Positions 41,017 to 42,126 of a DNA stretch of 42,126 nt are shown here, piece by piece. Every line of letters starts with the position of its first letter. Within the stretch, counting starts at the first letter, position 1. The position numbers and the translations under genes were made by a program. Under the pieces are notes generated by a model. It had not been told where the DNA came from. It saw only the letters and a list, made by a program, of their open reading frames with translations, and did no database searches. The stretch comes from DATAXP01 sp036272935 (lineage in GTDB: Bacteria; Planctomycetota; Planctomycetia; Pirellulales; PNKZ01): assembly GCA_036272935.1 (NCBI GenBank), contig DATAXP010000025.1:1-42126 (forward strand), written 5' to 3'.

Positions 41017-41190
41017 ATGCAACGGGTTTGGTATCGGCACGATCAGCAGTCGGTTGTCTCTGCTTTGCGGCAAGGGCGGCGGCCGGAGATGGCGACGACG
41101 ACTGCCTCTGGGCGATTGGATAAGTTGGTGGGACTGCATGAGCAGTTAGGCATTCTGGCGGCGTTGGACGAAGTCCCGGTCGAGCGACGC
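41017..41190 (+). pseudogene. Possible N-terminal fragment of a transposase-like gene
   Basis: From the ATG at 41017 the plus frame reads 'MQRVWYRHDQQSVVSALRQGRRPE' (split) and then 'LDKLVGLHEQLGILAALDEV', which has the look of the N-terminal helical part of a mobile-element protein. The frame then runs into sequence that is antisense to the LEPRxLL remnant and stops at 41238. I cannot name the family, and the call is tentative. Confidence 0.3.
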
Positions 41191-41199
41191 CGCCATCCA

Positions 41200-41281
41200 C
41201 TGCCGCAAGGAGTGATCGAGATTCCAAACGCTCGATAAACAACTTACGAAAGTAGCTTGCGCGAAACCGAGGCCGAGCCAT
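41200..41281 (-). pseudogene. LEPRxLL-type N-terminal secretion signal, remnant of a surface protein
   Basis: The minus strand from the ATG at 41281 encodes 'FRKLFIERLESRSLLAAVDGG'-like sequence. Basic residues followed by LExRxLLA is the N-terminal signal of many very large planctomycete surface proteins. After about 27 residues the similarity ends and a short frame of no coding character runs to 41015. The rest of the gene was lost, apparently by the same rearrangement that brought the transposase-like fragment beside it. Confidence 0.5.
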
Positions 41282-41353
41282 CGGCCGAACCCCTAGCTGA
41301 TTACGATGTGTGGACTTCTTCGTCCTGCGAACATCAAAACGATCGAAGTTCAT

Positions 41354-41796
41354 TTTGGCTCCCTCCAGCGCCCGCCCTTCTGAAGAAACCGGCCTCGCCG
41401 ATCCACGACCCTGGCTCAGCCATGTGCGGCAAAAAGAACAGTGGAGACCGCACCACGTGAGTCGTAAGCTTAACTGATCGCGAATCGCAAAAACAGAAAG
41501 CGAAGACGACTTTTCTTCCTTTCAGCTTTCTTTGAATTTGATGAGTAAGAACGATCGCTGATGAAGATGCAGCTCTCTGATCGTAAGACATGTAGCCGGC
41601 CGATCGTGCGTTTGCTCATCCAACTCTTGCGATGACGGCGCAGGCTGCGACCGCCTTGAGTAGCTAGGCCTTAAACCAGCGTACTCGGCAGCGAGTGGCG
41701 GGGAGATGTCATAGAAAAGCTCGAAACGCCCGGCGTTTTGCGGCCATCGGAAGGTGAAGAACCGTTCTTCCGACCGCAACACGAAAGGAGTTTCGA
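41354..41796. other. AT-richer non-coding stretch before the IS1380 transposase
   Basis: No gene is supported. Base composition is closer to even than in the rest of the window. The left end of the IS1380-type element must lie here; TTAA at 41671 is one candidate junction, but the terminal repeat was not identified because the other end is outside the window. Confidence 0.45.
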
Positions 41797-42126
41797 GTGA
41801 ACACGAAGATACGCCGCCAACTGGCCGCCCGCAAGCAACGTGTCGAGCGTCGCATCGACAAGTCGAACTGTGCGGGCTGCGAGCAGCCGATGCTTCGGCC
41901 TGGCAACATCCACTACGAGCTGGCCGATCGCACGCAGGGCCTGGCCTACGGCGGTATCGGCGCGATGCGACTGCTGGTGCAGGAACTCGGCCTGGCCGAA
42001 GCGATCGATCGGCGTTTGCACCTGCTGAAGATTCATCTGCCGTACCACGAGAGCGACCACGTATTGAACCTGGCCTACAACGCGCTGTGCGACGGCGATT
42101 GCCTGGAAGATCTCGAACTGCGGCGC
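41797..42126 (+). CDS. IS1380-family transposase, N-terminal 110 residues
   Basis: From the GTG at 41797, with AAAGGAG six bases before it, the frame runs off the window. It shows the IS1380 pattern 'HYELADRTQGLAYGGIGAM', 'LGLAEAIDRRLHLLKIHLPYHESDHVLNLAYNALC' (split) and 'GDCLEDLELRR', which is highly characteristic. A CxxC pair ('SNCAGC') lies in the first 30 residues. The DDE core is outside the window, so integrity is unknown. Confidence 0.9.
   Translation, partial: MNTKIRRQLAARKQRVERRIDKSNCAGCEQPMLRPGNIHYELADRTQGLAYGGIGAMRLLVQELGLAEAIDRRLHLLKIHLPYHESDHVLNLAYNALCDGDCLEDLELRR

Noticed and set aside
40729..41139. N-terminal extension of the ferredoxin frame
   Set aside because: The ferredoxin begins at its family N-terminus (40728) with AGGAGA before it; the extension is not coding.

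Overview
The window is high-GC bacterial DNA that I assign by inference to a planctomycete, most likely of the Pirellulales type. The supporting gene content is a Cys-rich secreted protein with YTV-like repeats, a propeller/HEAT/cytochrome c protein of the planctomycete CxxCH heme-binding family, a formylglycine-type sulfatase, a degenerate LEPRxLL-type secretion signal, a tiny lysine-only basic peptide and many signal-peptide proteins. The content is chromosomal: housekeeping genes (argC, argJ, leuB, miaE, tpx, a tRNA-Asp) are mixed with surface, transport and polysaccharide genes.

Layout. 1-293: end of an IS5-type element. 312-2721: a divergent pair, a secreted HEAT-like protein (-) and a PfkB sugar kinase (+). 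2841-5068: argC-argJ. 5195-7080: a GT2 glycosyltransferase overlapping a ChbG/HpnK-type deacetylase. 7223-8131: a small lipoprotein and a 25-residue Lys-rich peptide, each followed by a strong terminator. 8177-9093: remnant of an IS110 transposase, a perfect 34-bp palindrome and a nonamer repeat pair. 9047-14517 (-): a fused acyl-ligase/ACP/acyltransferase and an ECF-type Co/Ni importer (cbiMN-cbiQ-cbiO). 14670-18097 (+): a propeller + PHP-like secreted protein and an anchored unknown protein. 18029-23536 (-): three SPFH (HflK/HflC-like) reading frames, the first fused to a heavy-metal P-type ATPase. 23709-30193: tRNA-Asp, tpx, aquaporin, a di-haem peroxidase lipoprotein, a MORN-like lipoprotein, an SDR, miaE and the YTV-like protein. 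30819-37184: a tightly packed sulfatase, heme-binding propeller, NlpC/P60 and alginate-lyase-like group. 37198-40728: leuB, a thermonuclease, a zinc-ribbon protein, an HNH nuclease and a 7Fe ferredoxin. The last 1.4 kb is a decayed region with a LEPRxLL remnant and the start of an IS1380 transposase.

Two things stand out. (1) The P-type ATPase-HflK fusion, with two more SPFH proteins just downstream, looks like a metal pump built into an SPFH membrane assembly. I know of no characterised example. (2) The gaps between genes carry at least six inverted arrays of degenerate 7-nt repeats with four different consensus sequences, plus two inverted 9-nt arrays. They are placed exactly at gene ends, so the last codons and the stop codon of at least five proteins are repeat sequence. 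Three further long, near-perfect hairpins (24412-24477, 39543-39612, 8926-8959) are probably other dispersed repeat families.

All functions are read from motifs by eye. No database search was run, and start codons are chosen from ribosome sites, signal peptides and family N-termini.
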